Source: Ryuthela nishihirai (lineage: Eukaryota; Arthropoda; Arachnida; Araneae; Heptathelidae). From it: 64,000 nucleotides of DNA. The position numbers and the translations under genes are program-made. Below, in pieces: positions 47,901 to 56,594 of the stretch (its first letter is position 1; every line of letters starts with the position of its first letter). Below the pieces are notes generated by a model, which worked only from the letters and a program-made list of their open reading frames with translations, was not told the DNA's origin and did no database searches. Location of the stretch: contig JAWZYU010000013.1 of NCBI GenBank assembly GCA_038380435.1, forward strand, positions 63,568,446 to 63,632,445, read 5' to 3'.

Positions 47901-50900
47901 ATCGAACGTCAGTGGGACCTCATCCATGTTTCCTATTTGTGAAAGTTCAAAATTTCCTCTTTTTTTTTGCATTAATGACAAATTTATGAAACTCAATAAT
48001 CTTGTCTTCATATTCTGTTGGCATCTTTTGTGCTATTTTTTTTTGTCCGCATACCTAAGTCACTTCTCTTCATAAATCTAGAACACCATGATGTTGATCC
48101 TGTAAAATCAGCGATTACTCTGTTAGTAACTATCACTCTTGCTTGTTGAATAGTCATTTTTGTTGAAACTGAAAATCCTGAGCTTCGGTGGTCTAATATC
48201 CAAGTTTTTAATTCTTCTAGTTCCGGCCATTTTGCAATTCCATGTCGCAGATTATGTTTACTACGCATAGCTTTTTTTAGGTCTTCTTCCTGTCTTCTCC
48301 AAGTTCTTACCATCTTTTCTGTTGGCAGTGATCCGAAATTCCTCTCTGCTGCCCTGTTTCTGTGTTCTTTGGCATACTCAATCACTCGTAGCTTGAATGC
48401 AATATCATAGCAGAATCTGCGTTGTTTTTGAGCCATGTTTCGCAGCAAAAACATGAGAAAGCTTCTTTGGTACTAAAAGTTTACGTTTTTGTTGCCTTGA
48501 GGTGCTGTAATCGGTAACAACATGCCATGCTCTCGCTTTTCGAAAGAATATGCCGGTGAAATGTGATCACGCATGTGCACATTGGATGAATCGTAACCTT
48601 GAGATGTCAGTGAATCTGAACTATTTTACTGGAATGTTCCCTCTGTCAGTAGTGAAGGATAAAATATATCACAAAACTTATTATTTTTACAGAACAGAAA
48701 AAAAATATGGAAACGATTTATTTGATACTTTTTTAAAACCGATTTTAAAACTGATTTATTTGATACTTTCACAAAAGGACAAAATGCAAAAGAATACTTA
48801 TATATGTATATTGATATAAACCAAAAGTTTTAGACTGAAATTTCAACTCATAATTTTGATTACCGGCGCATAAGACATACCCCATATTTTAGGTGTATTT
48901 TGAGGGGAAAAAAGTGCATCCTACATGCCAGCAAATACGGATAACCATCACAATGGTTGCCTTGCAATGGTTATACACAAATGCGTATAACCATCGCAAG
49001 GCAAATCACATCACAGTGAAGATTCATATGCTCCTGAGCCAGCCTTCTATGCAAATGGTAAATAGTTTTAATCTTTTGTTCATGCTAATTTCCCTTTGAT
49101 ATTCAAATTTATATATAGCTAAATGAATATGTTAACAACAATAATAATAGATGAATACTAGCAGAAAAGGCCATGTGCCAATGATGTTATGTTGAATCTG
49201 TTACACTAGTGCACTCCTCCTTTGAGCGAGAGAATTGATGTAGTTGGTCATCAACAGCTGATATTTATGTTTTATTAAAACTAAACAATATGATTTAAAA
49301 GCTGAAATTTTTCTATTTTGTAAAAATGTTTCTATATATAAGTAGTATGATAAAAATCTATGAGTGGCAGAATTTCATATTGATGTGTTACTGCAGTTAA
49401 CTGTTTTGCATAATTTAACAAAGACTGTTTGTGAAGTCATAAAAATGTGTAAGGCTGTCAAATATGCTATGTTTAATAAAAAAAAAAAACCTGAATCAGT
49501 TCACACAGTGAATTATTTCTTTTACTAGTTAGTTTTACAATATATGATTTTTTGGTTACTTTATAAACAGATATATTTTCTGCAGGAATAGAGAAGTGTT
49601 ATGTTTTGTCACAATGTCTTGCTTTATTAAAATTAAAGCAAAGCCAAATGGGTAATTATTGACTAAATATATTAAAATTTAGATGCATTTTTAAAGCTTT
49701 AGTGCAAAATATATCCATTATAAAAAAAGGATGATAATGTTAAAAACACTGAATTGTTTTCATTTAAGTATATTTAGTTTTACAATGATCTGATTTGAAT
49801 TTCTTTATAGAGAACATGTTCTGCAGGAAATAATGTTTATTTACTGCATGATTTACATTTTCAGGACTAGAGCAAATTTAGGTGGGAAATTACTGATCTA
49901 ATGTATATGATTTTTAAATAATTATTAAAGCATTAACAGAAAATATGTTAAATGTCAAAGCGATGAGTATGTAAGTTTGCTGGTAGTGTTTGTATTGGAT
50001 TAAAAACAAAAGAATTAGAGAGAAAAAAAGTTAGTAAAAAATTTTCCAAAGAAAGAATTAGTTATTTAGAATATATCTCTGTATTAACATCAATGAAGTG
50101 TTTAATTAGCACAGTTCAATCGGCCTCTCTCCCTGCACCCATGACTTTGCAGAATTGCTGTCATTGCCTTAAGTATCAAAGTGGCTTTATATACACCGAA
50201 GTGCCAAAATATTATGACCACCTGCGTAATATGATGTTGGTCCTCCACGTGCTGTCAAAACAGCTCTTACCCAGTGAGGCAGCTGGTACCAACACGTTTC
50301 CAGCAGATCCTTTCTCTTGTAAGTTATGTGGTTGAGCTGCTGATCAGATATGCTGTTCCAACACAAACCACAGATGCTCGATTGGATTGATGTCTGTGGA
50401 ATTTGGAGGCCAGGGCAATACCTGGAAGTCTTCCTCATGTTCTGCAATCCATTCTTGAACAATCCAGGCAGTGTGGCATGGCACATTATCCTGTTGAAAG
50501 AAGGCACTACTAGAGGGGAATACCATTGTCATGAAAGAATGTACTAGATCTGCAATGATGTTTAAGTAGGTGGTAGATGTCATAGTTTTCCTGCACATGA
50601 AGGACTGGATGCAGGGTTTCCCAGCAGAACACTGCACAAAGCATTACACTTCCTCCACTGGCTTGTTGCCAAAACTTCTCCAGGTAAACAACACACATTC
50701 CTGGTCAACCACATGATGCAACAGGAAACGAGATTCATAGGACCAGATGACCTTCCAATCATTCAAGGTTCAGTTTTGATACTCATGTGCCCATTGTAGG
50801 TGCTTTCGATAGTGAAACGAGATTAGCATGGGCACTCAGAGTGGCATGTGGTCAGAGAGACGCAGCCCCATTTTCAGCAGGGTTCAATGTACTGTGTGTT

Positions 50901-52982
50901 GTGACACATTACTCCCATTACCAGCATTCAAATTATTGGTGAGTTATGCCACAGTATCTCTTCTGTTGACTTGTACCGTACAGGATAGCCTTTGTTCATC
51001 TCTAGCATCGATGAGCTGTGATCAGCCCACACTGCTGGGCGACTTGCTGGGCGATTTGTGGTTTTTTCCTCCTCGGACCACTTTTTGAAGGTACTAATCA
51101 TGGCTGACTGTGAGCACCCCATAAGCCTTGCCATCTTTGGAAATGCTCTGACCCAGTCGTCAGGCCATTACAATTTGGCCTATGTCAAACTCAATTAAGT
51201 CTGCTGTTTTTCACATCTGAAGAACAAGAATAACACTGATTAACAGAGCTTAATATCAGGTGTTATTTATACCATTTCATGACCTTCACATGTGCTGTTG
51301 TTTACCTGCAGTTGCATCGATTTGCATAAAGATGTGCTAGTCATAATGTTTTGGCTCTTTGGTGTATATATATATATGAACTACCATAATGTTTATGAAA
51401 CTATTGAAATATTTTTAATAACAGATGTATGCCTTCAAAGCTTACATTGTATGTTATACACTGAATGGAGAAGTTTTATATACCTCAATAACAATATGTA
51501 AAGCAGAAGTATCGTGTCCAGTCACGTGGGACACTGAAACTGGCAATGCCTATAAGTAGATCACGTCTCTACTATCTGTCTTCTAGTAATCATGGATAAA
51601 GGCAGTGACGTGAGTTTGACCATGGCCAGATAGTAGGTATGAGGGAGGCTGGTTGTTCAATCACCACAACTGCTGAACTGTTATGATTTCCATGTCAGAC
51701 TGTCGCACATGTATGCGAAGACTGTGAACTACGGACAAAACTGCCAACCAGCAGGAGAAATGTTGACATAAACATGCAATTGACTCCTCAGATGAGTGCA
51801 GACTGTCCCGAATTGTTGCAAGGTATCGTATGGCTACCGTGGAGCAGATAATGTCGGAATTGAATGAGGGTGCATCCACAATCTTGTGCACAAAGACTAT
51901 CCATCATGCCATGGAAAAAAGAGGCTGTGGCAGTCAATGTCCACATCGTGTCCCTTGTTGACTGCAAGGCACCGGAAGATTAGGCTGCACTTTGCAAAGT
52001 CGTATTGCAACTGGAGTACAGAGGACTGGAACATATCATCTGGTCTGACTAATCATGGTTTCAACTCTATCATGCCAATGGGATGGTGCATGTGTGGCAT
52101 AAACCCAATGAAGCGATGGACCCTGCTTGCCAAGTTGGGGTCATACAGCCAGCCAAGTGTACAGCTTGCCAAGTGGATGCAGTGTAACAGTTTGGAGTGC
52201 ATTTATATGGATCATTATAGGTGCATGTTATATTATCACAAGGTATGTGAACATCTTCACTGACCACCTACACCTGTTCGTAAAGATTCTTTTTCTGCAC
52301 CATGATGCCATCTTTCAACAGAACAACACGCCACATACTTCCTAAGTGGCAACCAATTGACTCCTGGAGCATTCAAGTGAGTTTACCACAATCGAATGAC
52401 CCCCTCAATTGCCAGACCTCAACCCCATTGAGAATTTGTTGGAAAAATTGGAAATATCTGTTCGAGCCCATCAACTCCCACCAGCAACTGTGGATGCTCT
52501 ATCTATGACAGACGATCCTCGCTTCATGGGCAGCATTACCACCTCTGAGTTTTCAACATCTCATTGAGTCCTTACCAAGACATTTGAATGCTGTTGTGAG
52601 GGCAAAAGGTGGAGCAACAGGTTATTAGGTAGGTGTGTATAATAATATATGTATGCAGATTTTATAGCTGCACTGCAAGCTAAATTGGCAGAGAAATGGA
52701 TAATGTTAGGAGCAAATATTTTCAAATATGTGCTTTTGAGATTGCATCATAGGGTTTTTAAAGGTATTAGATATGACAAGTTGCTTTAAATGATTTTTAG
52801 AATATTAATACAGCATCAAGATTTTGATGATACATATAATAAAATGCAAAAGAAATTCTCTGCAACTTCAAATATTTTTAAATATATATATATTTTTTTA
52901 GGGTGGAGCATTATTAAAAGACATAAGCACACCAGGCTTTCACATGATGATTCCACTTATAACAACATTTCGATCTATACAG
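29862..52982 (+). CDS. erlin (ER lipid-raft-associated SPFH protein), 5' three coding exons, partial
   Basis: Spliced coding sequence 29862-29949, 37933-37955 and 52902-52982, giving residues 1-64. Erlins sit in the ER membrane as large complexes, bind active IP3 receptors and steer them to ER-associated degradation. Seen here: a hydrophobic N-terminal anchor (about residues 8-24, with [15 protein letters not shown]), then [19 protein letters not shown] and [18 protein letters not shown]. That is the start of the SPFH/prohibitin domain, and it matches vertebrate ERLIN1/2 almost position by position. Splice sites are canonical and phases join cleanly (phase 1, then phase 0). A splice acceptor lies three bases before the ATG, so a non-coding first exon is expected upstream, as in vertebrate genes. 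The next exon was not found before 64000. The two introns (7,983 and 14,946 bp) are packed with transposons. ERLIN1 and ERLIN2 cannot be told apart here. Confidence 0.87.
30266..30723 (+). mobile_element. SINE1 with duplicated 3' end, in erlin intron
   Basis: Flanked by perfect 12-bp duplications CTAACTATAATT (30254-30265 and 30724-30735). The head is GGTGGCTCAGTCGGTAGCAC with box B GGTTCAAGTCCC. The last about 70 bases, from GGGTCCATGTGACCTGGCC to AAAACAACCCA, occur twice, so this copy is longer (458 bp) than its relatives. Confidence 0.88.
30736..32500. other. erlin intron sequence without assigned family
   Basis: Contains G- and C-homopolymer runs (30900-30911 and 31507-31519). The complement has an unplaced frame of 76 codons (31855-32085) with a lysine- and glutamate-rich sequence. 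Nothing recognised with confidence. Confidence 0.4.
32700..33320 (+). pseudogene. mariner/Tc1-like transposase remnant
   Basis: Joining frames by eye gives [12 protein letters not shown], then FQQYGAP, then [25 protein letters not shown] and near the end NGVHIKVY. The order FQQDGAP...RWIGR.GPI.WP.RSPDLTP.DFFLW is typical of mariner-like transposases of arthropods. The catalytic Asp of QQDGAP is Tyr here. There are many stops. No ends were found. Confidence 0.6.
33436..33635 (+). mobile_element. SINE2 in erlin intron
   Basis: The head is CCATGGCTGAGTGATTAGTG with box B GGTTCAAGCCCC. The body is diverged, and the end is AAGCAGCTACTTGAGAAGGT followed by a T run. Confidence 0.8.
33974..35061 (+). 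mobile_element. Tc1-like transposon, DD36E-type spacing, inactive
   Basis: The left end CACTGATCAGCCAATACATT follows a TA at 33972-33973. The right end is decayed, with AGCTGATCATG before TA at 35062-35063. The transposase on the + strand begins near 34122 ([16 protein letters not shown]). The first catalytic Asp is in TWSDESRF (about 34575), inside the well-preserved stretch 34609-34893. The second is Tyr (FQQYNAPCH), and the Glu position reads NPIRHLW. I count 36 residues between the last two positions, not the 34 of standard Tc1. Stops interrupt the frame, for example after AKKVQE at 34893. Confidence 0.78.
35076..35101. repeat. (GT)n microsatellite followed by a G run
   Basis: A simple GT repeat followed by eight or more Gs, just beyond the Tc1-like element. 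A CA/TA-rich stretch follows. Confidence 0.8.
35105..35864. other. erlin intron sequence, no gene
   Basis: The region 35260-35330 resembles the CAGTGGnG...GGGGC ends of some hAT elements, but no partner end was found. Confidence 0.35.
35866..35945 (+). mobile_element. tRNA-like SINE head
   Basis: ACTCTTAGCTCAATTGGCTA (box A-like), then GGTCCCCAGTTCAATAACAG (box B-like) and a T run. It is too changed to fold as a normal tRNA. Confidence 0.45.
36040..36872 (-). pseudogene. RTE-type LINE copy E, 5'-truncated, YADD deleted
   Basis: The complement carries the RT thumb and C-terminal region. 36841-36611 reads [18 protein letters not shown] and [12 protein letters not shown]. The 3' end at 36040 has ATCATCCTCAAGCAGC, the complement of the family end. 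At 36842-36864 the segment from [11 protein letters not shown] is collapsed: 23 bases including the YADD codons are gone. Homology ends at 36872. An 18-bp local duplication (CTACGCCTATTTCTCCAC) lies at about 36535-36570. Confidence 0.86.
36925..37128 (-). mobile_element. SINE2, reverse orientation, in erlin intron
   Basis: The + strand begins with CCCCTCAAGCAGCTGCTTGC and ends with CCACTCGGCCACGGGATGGC. This is a good copy of the family; its complement gives the clearest head (GGCCGAGTGGTTAGCACGCT). Confidence 0.86.
37485..37645 (-). mobile_element. SINE1-related tRNA-headed element
   Basis: On the complement, TTTGGCTCAGTCAGAAGCAC and CCCAGGTTTGAGTCCCTACC resemble the SINE1 head. The rest (GCAGCTCATCACTAAAATTT) is unlike the SINE1 body. 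Confidence 0.6.
37646..38299. other. AT-rich intron sequence around the erlin microexon
   Basis: Apart from the erlin exon at 37933-37955 no feature is seen. Confidence 0.5.
37933..37955 (+). CDS. erlin 23-base microexon
   Basis: Acceptor TTTTATTAACAG ends at 37932 and donor GTAAGT starts at 37956. The exon completes the split Gly codon and encodes YVGVYYR. It is too short for gene finders to call unaided, but the phases and the match to erlin residues 30-37 support it. Confidence 0.85.
38300..40816 (-). mobile_element. Tc1-like transposon split by a foldback element, in erlin intron
   Basis: The left end is CACTGCATGACATTGAAATT after TA (38298-38299). The transposase on the complement has the N-terminal half at 40816-40206 and the C-terminal part at 38849-38293, separated by the inverted-repeat element at 38850-40205. 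Seen are MFSDESHF (first Asp, about 40390), [23 protein letters not shown] (second Asp, about 38740) and [20 protein letters not shown], where the catalytic Glu is Val. [13 protein letters not shown] and [13 protein letters not shown] are typical Tc1 C-terminal segments. The right terminal repeat is not recognised. Confidence 0.8.
38850..40205. mobile_element. inverted-repeat element, possible Penelope-like derivative
   Basis: Terminal inverted repeats of about 165 bp (about 38850-39013 and 40043-40205) begin TGAYAGAATTTAATTTATCA. They are about 85-90 percent alike by eye and bracket about 1 kb with no long frame. At 39561-39597 is CCTGAGGATGCC...GACAAAACG, like the CTGANGA...GAAACG block at the ends of many Penelope-like elements. 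It interrupts the Tc1-like transposase. No clear target duplication was found. Confidence 0.65.
40935..41055 (-). mobile_element. third-family tRNA-like element
   Basis: The complement reads TTAGTTCAATGGTAGAATAC, then TGGCATGTTTCTGGAGAGAT, then GAGTTCAAGTCCTG, then TTTTTTCCACAAAATATTTA. It is the same arrangement as 23112-23228. Confidence 0.6.
41197..41372. repeat. long palindrome of the third tRNA-like family
   Basis: Arms of about 75 bp face each other around a centre near 41284. The outer part is TAAACATAGATGGCAATCAC on the left and GTGATTGTCATCTGTGTTTA on the right. Then come AGCGTTA...GTTGACTTTTTA, TCAATA and TGGAAAAAA. The inner arm ends equal the 3' end of the tRNA-like family (CCATAAAATATTTATTGATA). 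Confidence 0.8.
41570..41714 (+). repeat. fragment related to the interior and right end of the piggyBac-type MITE
   Basis: TTTGATATAAAACATGATAT, CCATTCATTAGTTTCTTCAG and GGTTCTGAAAACAC match the duplicated module at 1360-1440 and 1730-1810. The piece ends ...GTAAAGGTTAA, like the ...ACGGTTAA end of that element. Confidence 0.6.
41755..42228. mobile_element. foldback element with inward-facing tRNA-like sequences
   Basis: Outer arms are inverted: GTTACCTGTTGACTTTGTAG (41765) and CTACAAAGTCTACAGGTATC on the right (42192). Each arm contains a tRNA-like block of the third family: GAGGATTCAAACCTATGTCT on the left, its inverted counterpart AGACATGGGTTCAAATCCCT on the right. The spacer is about 160 bp. 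Confidence 0.7.
42468..42540 (+). mobile_element. SINE2 body fragment
   Basis: CCGCCATCCTTGCAGA, then GCATATAAATTCACAGGCTC and CACACCTCTGTGGCAAGC follow the SINE2 body. Head and tail are missing. Confidence 0.6.
42629..46058 (+). pseudogene. RTE-type LINE copy F, near full length, in erlin intron
   Basis: The 5' end (GGGGAGAGCTGCC at 42631) agrees with that of copy G, so it is probably the true 5' end. The likely start codon is the ATG at 42993 (ATGGCTTCAGCCTTTAGT), also conserved in G. The endonuclease reads [20 protein letters not shown] and [10 protein letters not shown], then shifts near 43315; the D/H region ([11 protein letters not shown]) is at 43732-44481. The RT has motif A ([13 protein letters not shown] at 44939) and [20 protein letters not shown] is kept at 45256-45267. 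The C-terminus [15 protein letters not shown] is at 45833-46036. There are several stops. A 15-bp snap-back inverted duplication lies at 44696-44735. A copy of TATATATCTTAAGCAGATAG near 45790 is shared with copy E. Confidence 0.9.
46780..48454 (-). pseudogene. pogo-type transposase, broken, with a SINE inside
   Basis: On the complement: N-terminal DNA-binding part (48454-48008: [39 protein letters not shown]), then the DDE part (48011-47769: [20 protein letters not shown] with the first Asp, and [19 protein letters not shown]). 47679-47402 follows with [18 protein letters not shown] (second Asp), [17 protein letters not shown] and [16 protein letters not shown]. The SINE1 at 47005-47394 splits the gene before the C-terminus, which ends with [18 protein letters not shown] and an acidic tail at about 46785-46880. 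Frameshifts occur near 47660, 47770 and 48010. Confidence 0.86.
47005..47394 (+). mobile_element. SINE1 inside the pogo element
   Basis: A 390-bp, well-preserved copy flanked by perfect 13-bp duplications CTTCCTTCTTCCT (46992-47004 and 47395-47407). The head is GGTGGCTCAGTCAGTAGCGC; box B is altered (GGTTCGTGTCCC). The core GGATGGGACGTTAAGCCG, CCCCGTGTGCGG and CTGTGCACGTTAAAGAACAC is at 47173-47234. The end is TAAAACAACCCAAC. Confidence 0.9.
49283..50190. other. AT-rich erlin intron sequence
   Basis: No gene or known repeat. The region 49440-49860 contains two loosely similar blocks around CAGTTTACAATATATGATTT-type sequence, perhaps an old duplication. Confidence 0.35.
50194..51364 (-). mobile_element. 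Tc1-like transposon, DD36E-type spacing, whole but inactive
   Basis: A 1,171-bp element between TA dinucleotides (50192-50193 and 51365-51366). Its inverted ends are CACCGAAGTGCCAAAATATT and CACCAAAGAGCCAAAACATT. On the complement the N-terminal HTH has [19 protein letters not shown] (51134-50928). The first catalytic site reads IWSYESRF, with Tyr for Asp. The second is FQQDNVPCH and the third DINPIEHLW, both kept, with 36 residues between. Frameshifts occur near 50640 and 50760. Confidence 0.88.
51478..52637 (+). mobile_element. Tc1-like transposon, third family, inactive
   Basis: The right end AACAGGTTATTAGGTAGGTG is followed by TGTG and a TA. The left end near 51478 (TATACCTCAATAAC) is a weak inverted match. 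The + strand encodes [20 protein letters not shown], as in Tc1 transposases. The first catalytic site reads GLTNHGF (Asp to Asn), the second FQQNNTPH (Asp to Asn), and the third PDLNPIENL (Glu kept). Frames 51886-52263 and 52302-52508 carry most of it. Confidence 0.78.
52902..52982 (+). CDS. erlin exon, start of the SPFH domain
   Basis: Acceptor TATATTTTTTTAG ends at 52901 and donor GTAAGG starts at 52983. There are 27 whole codons (phase 0 at both ends), from [13 protein letters not shown] to TTFRSIQ. Confidence 0.87.
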
Positions 52983-54672
52983 GTAAGGTATTGTTTGTCT
53001 GATTAATTACTAAAAACTTCAATTAAGGCTAATTTAATTTTTATAGTGAAGAACATCCTGTGTCTTATCTCCAAAGGCACTTCCTCCATTAAAAAACACA
53101 ATATGTTTGTCAGGAATATCATTGGACCATGTTTTAATTTCATATATTATTAATTCTATCCTGATTAAATTGTATTTTATCATTGAATATTATGCAGCTA
53201 AGACTCTGGCAGAAACAAACACATGATCATAAACATCCAGTTGATGAGCCTGCACATGTAGATTGTAACACTCCAAAATTATGTTAAAATTGCCAGGATA
53301 GCAGATGGTTTCGGCCACCATGCAATTAATCTTGCAATTAAATATAGGTTCTTTTTTTATATTAGTATTAAATTAAAAATATAAACTTCAATCAATGATT
53401 TTAGTTATATTAATGCTTCTAAGCCAAAACTCTCAAGAGAAAAAGTAAGAAAAGTCAAATCAATTTCATTAAGTAATGTTTTTTTCAAAATCTAGAATTA
53501 CCAAAAATATGTTGCGCCAAAATGCAACTCTGTGCAAAAATTACACTACTGCTCATCTAGCAGCCTAACAACTCGCATCTTCACACACTACTAACTCTGA
53601 CTAGATCTAACATCACTTGCTAGACACTGCTGAATGCAAACTGTGACACATGCACATCATGCTAGTGCAGTCACATCTGCATAAATGATGATCGCACACC
53701 TGTGCTACCTATGGCATTAGTGGGCATGCCCTTCCGTATGCATTTAGTGGCTGTCAGTCAAAACACAGAGTTGCACATGCGCAACTCTGGTGTCCCGTGG
53801 CCTATCATGGTATATTTTCAAGGTTATATGGAATTTTAAGGTTATATTTATGGCCCATCATGGTATATTTTCAAGGTTATATGGAACAGGTATCCCAATT
53901 TTCCATATTATATGATGTGTCTCTCTAAAAACTTGCCTGTTTGGTATTCAGTGATTTGAAAACATATTCAACTGTGCTCTACTGTTTTCATCATAGAATC
54001 CATAATGTAATGGATGTCAGTGGAGTATTCACTGAGAGTAACTGTTGATTCATTTTGTGATAAAGTACAAGAAGAAACTGTAATTTTGACATTGTGAAGC
54101 AGTGTCTTATGTAACTCGAATGTGTGTTGAAAGCAACTGAGAATCAGTAATGGTTATATATGGTGCAACTCAGACTGTCACCAATGTTTCCATTGCAATA
54201 TTGTATATCGTGAAACATCCATAGCTCCTCAACAGTTGGAAATAGGGTCACTGTTGTAGTAATCCTTTTTACTCTAAATTACCTCCCAAATCACCACCCA
54301 ATGTAAGGCAGACTGGTCATGCAACACCTTGTATTAATGTGTCATCTGTAATTTATAAAAGAGGATCCACTCTGCTGGACACACTGTTTTTTAGCTCACT
54401 TCACTTGCTCCTTATAGATAAGTGACTCATCAAACAAAACTATATCAAAATTTGTATTTATGGATGATGCAACAAAAGTCAAGATGCTTTTGTAGCAAGC
54501 CAATAAGGGTGCATGCATTGGTTCATGAATCTATAAAAGCCGTACAGGAGGTAATAAAATTTATACAAAACATGATTAGTGTATCATTTACAGAATAATT
54601 GTGAATACCACTGAGAAAGCTATAACTTTTATAGCTTAAGTCTTTCTGGGGTACAGTGAAAGCACTTCACCG
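52983..54672. other. erlin intron sequence with a short tandem duplication
   Basis: No exon found. GGCCTATCATGGTATATTTT (53799) is repeated at 53852 as part of a 53-bp unit present twice (53799-53904). Confidence 0.5.
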
Positions 54673-54680
54673 ATTAGAAC

Positions 54681-56594
54681 CAGTGGTGTAACTATTTTCC
54701 AGGATGCCCAGGGGGTCCCCAACTCAGGGAAAGGCCCCAGAGGGCTTCTCTTGAGTTGGGACACCCAAGGGTATAAAATGTATAATTTTATATATTTACT
54801 AAAATTTTTATTTTTAGTTCTAATATTGAATTTAAATTTAAATTTTTGATATTAGTTACTTTTTATGATATTAGCAAAATATTTAGATTATTTTGAGGGT
54901 TTTTTAGCCGTCAATTAAAAATACTTTTTAACAACAGATTTAACCTTTTGTTGGTACTAAGTTTTTCATAGAGCAGTGTGATATAGCGATGCATTTTCTA
55001 CCAAAACTGGTAAGGGTTAGAAAATGTCTTCAACTGGGAAAATTTCAGGCAGCACACCTTCTTTGACAGCATTCTCAATGCCACAGTCACCCAGATTAAT
55101 CCTTTTAAGTGTTCTTCCCTCCTTTGTTCCTTGTGGTCATTTAATTCTATGACTTACTTCTGATTACCATTTTGTTAATGAATTGTCAAAGTTAAATTGC
55201 ATTTTAGAGAATATGTGAATTTCCAAAAGTGATAGTTCCATTTCACTCAACTAATATGACCTCAGGAATCAAAGTTGTCAAGGTGTTTATACTATATTTT
55301 TAGAATGATATGCCTTGAATATGAAAGAAGAAATAATGCACTGAAAACTAAAGAAAATCAGGAATAGTAGAAATGGAAATACTACCCACATGCAGAAATA
55401 ATAGATTTTAAACACTCTGTGTGAGAATTTTTCACTGAATTTTTTTGACTTCAGCAAGTGAAATATGTGAATTAGTAATTTGGCAAGCGTGAAAAAAAAA
55501 AATCCATCCACCTCCCACACTTGAAGAAGTTTTGATCTCCAGGTTTACATGCCAGTTGCTCTATCATTTGAGTAAATGTGGGGGCAATTCACACTTAAGA
55601 AAGGTTATGATGGTTGTGCTATGAAGTTTTTGCCATGTATTCTGTGTCTTGGTGTTCATATGCTATTTATACCTATGAGAACCAAGCTTTTGTAGCTACA
55701 TATCAAGTAATATACTTGGGTTATTCAATGCACAACCTCAAAGCTCTGGATGGAAATAACCTCTCTGGTGCAGGCCAGCAACCAATTTAATAGGAAGGTA
55801 TAAATATCATACACCGATAATCATTTGTAGTAATTAGGCAACTGTGAAAAAATCCACCCATCTACCTCCCAACTTGAACCTAGGATTTTCTGGCTACTGG
55901 TGCATAATCAGGTTTTTAATTTGAATATTAAAGTTAATTATATTTTTTGTATTTACTTTTTAGGGCATTAACAATGTATTTGGGTTGTTTTCTAGTTTTT
56001 TAGCAGTCGGTTAAAAATGTGGTATTGTCTTAAAAGTAGTATTCCAAAACTGACCACAGTAAAAGAACTCACAAATCTATTGATTATTGCAAATATTACA
56101 CTTTTGCCCAGTTTTGCAGATGTTTGTGCAGTTGTGATACTTTTTCTAACTATACCCGTAACAATTGCTACTGCTGAAAGATCATTCTAACTGAAACTCG
56201 TAAAAAAAACTAAGAAGCACAATGACCCAAGAACATCTGAGCAATTTAAGGTTCTTTCAGTTGAATACAAAGAAGTTCACCACTTCAGAAAAAAAAAAAC
56301 TACCAAAGCATTATCAATGTGTTTGCTGAAACAAAAGTCAGAAGAAAGTAATATTAGGTGAGTAACTTTCCAATAAACAGAAAATTAACTGTTTTATTGA
56401 ACTGAGATTGACCCTTCAATAATCATAAAAATGACAATAATAATGTTTATAAGGCAATTAAAATTTTAAAGTAAATAGATTATTTAAAAAGTTAACTGAG
56501 CTATTTTTTAATATTTTGTTATTATGATTAAATTTAATTGGGGGAACACTTAATTTTGTGCTTGGCAGCCTCTAATGTTGCAGTTACACTACTG
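54681..56594 (+). mobile_element. hAT transposon, inactive
   Basis: A 1,914-bp element flanked by exact 8-bp duplications ATTAGAAC (54673-54680 and 56595-56602). Its ends CAGTGGTGTAACTA and TAGTTACACTACTG-like (complement CAGTAGTGTAACTG) are inverted. The remains of a transposase lie near the right end. The middle holds two direct copies of a block beginning GTGAAAAAATCCACCC (about 55475-55560 and 55835-55915). Confidence 0.86.
56080..56300 (+). pseudogene. hAT transposase C-terminal dimerisation region
   Basis: The + strand reads FADVCAVVILFLTIPVTIAT, then AERSF, a stop, and LKLVKKTKKHNDPRTSEQF, close to the hAT dimerisation motif (TIPVTVATAERSFSKLKLIK...). It is the only recognisable piece of the transposase; the RNase H-like catalytic core upstream is gone. 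Confidence 0.8.

Larger units (their letters stand above)
46592..48940 (-). mobile_element. pogo-type DNA transposon (POGK-like transposase)
   Basis: Ends are inverted: CCATATTTGCCGGCATATAG on the left and, on the complement of the right, CCGTATTTGCTGGCATGTAG. TA precedes the left end (46590-46591); on the right a TA lies one base off (48942-48943). Both ends read as a uORF-free border of a transposase unit. A SINE1 sits inside (47005-47394). Confidence 0.84.
46239..49282. mobile_element. large palindromic (foldback) element with a pogo transposon at its centre
   Basis: The left arm (about 46239-46589) and right arm (about 48942-49282) are inverted copies of about 340 bp. Shared blocks include CCAACTACATCAATTCTCTC, GAATCTGTTACACTAGTGC, GCTAGTATTCATCTATTATT, CATGCTAATTTCCCTTTGAT in its two forms, and CGTATAACCATCGCAAGGC. 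With the pogo removed the arms meet, making a palindrome of about 690 bp. No coding sequence belongs to the palindrome itself. Confidence 0.82.

Noticed and set aside
53512..53800. Weak inverted repeat GCAACTCTGTG / CACAGAGTTGC as a MITE
   Set aside because: Only 11 bases match, there is no target duplication, and the interior shows no further symmetry.
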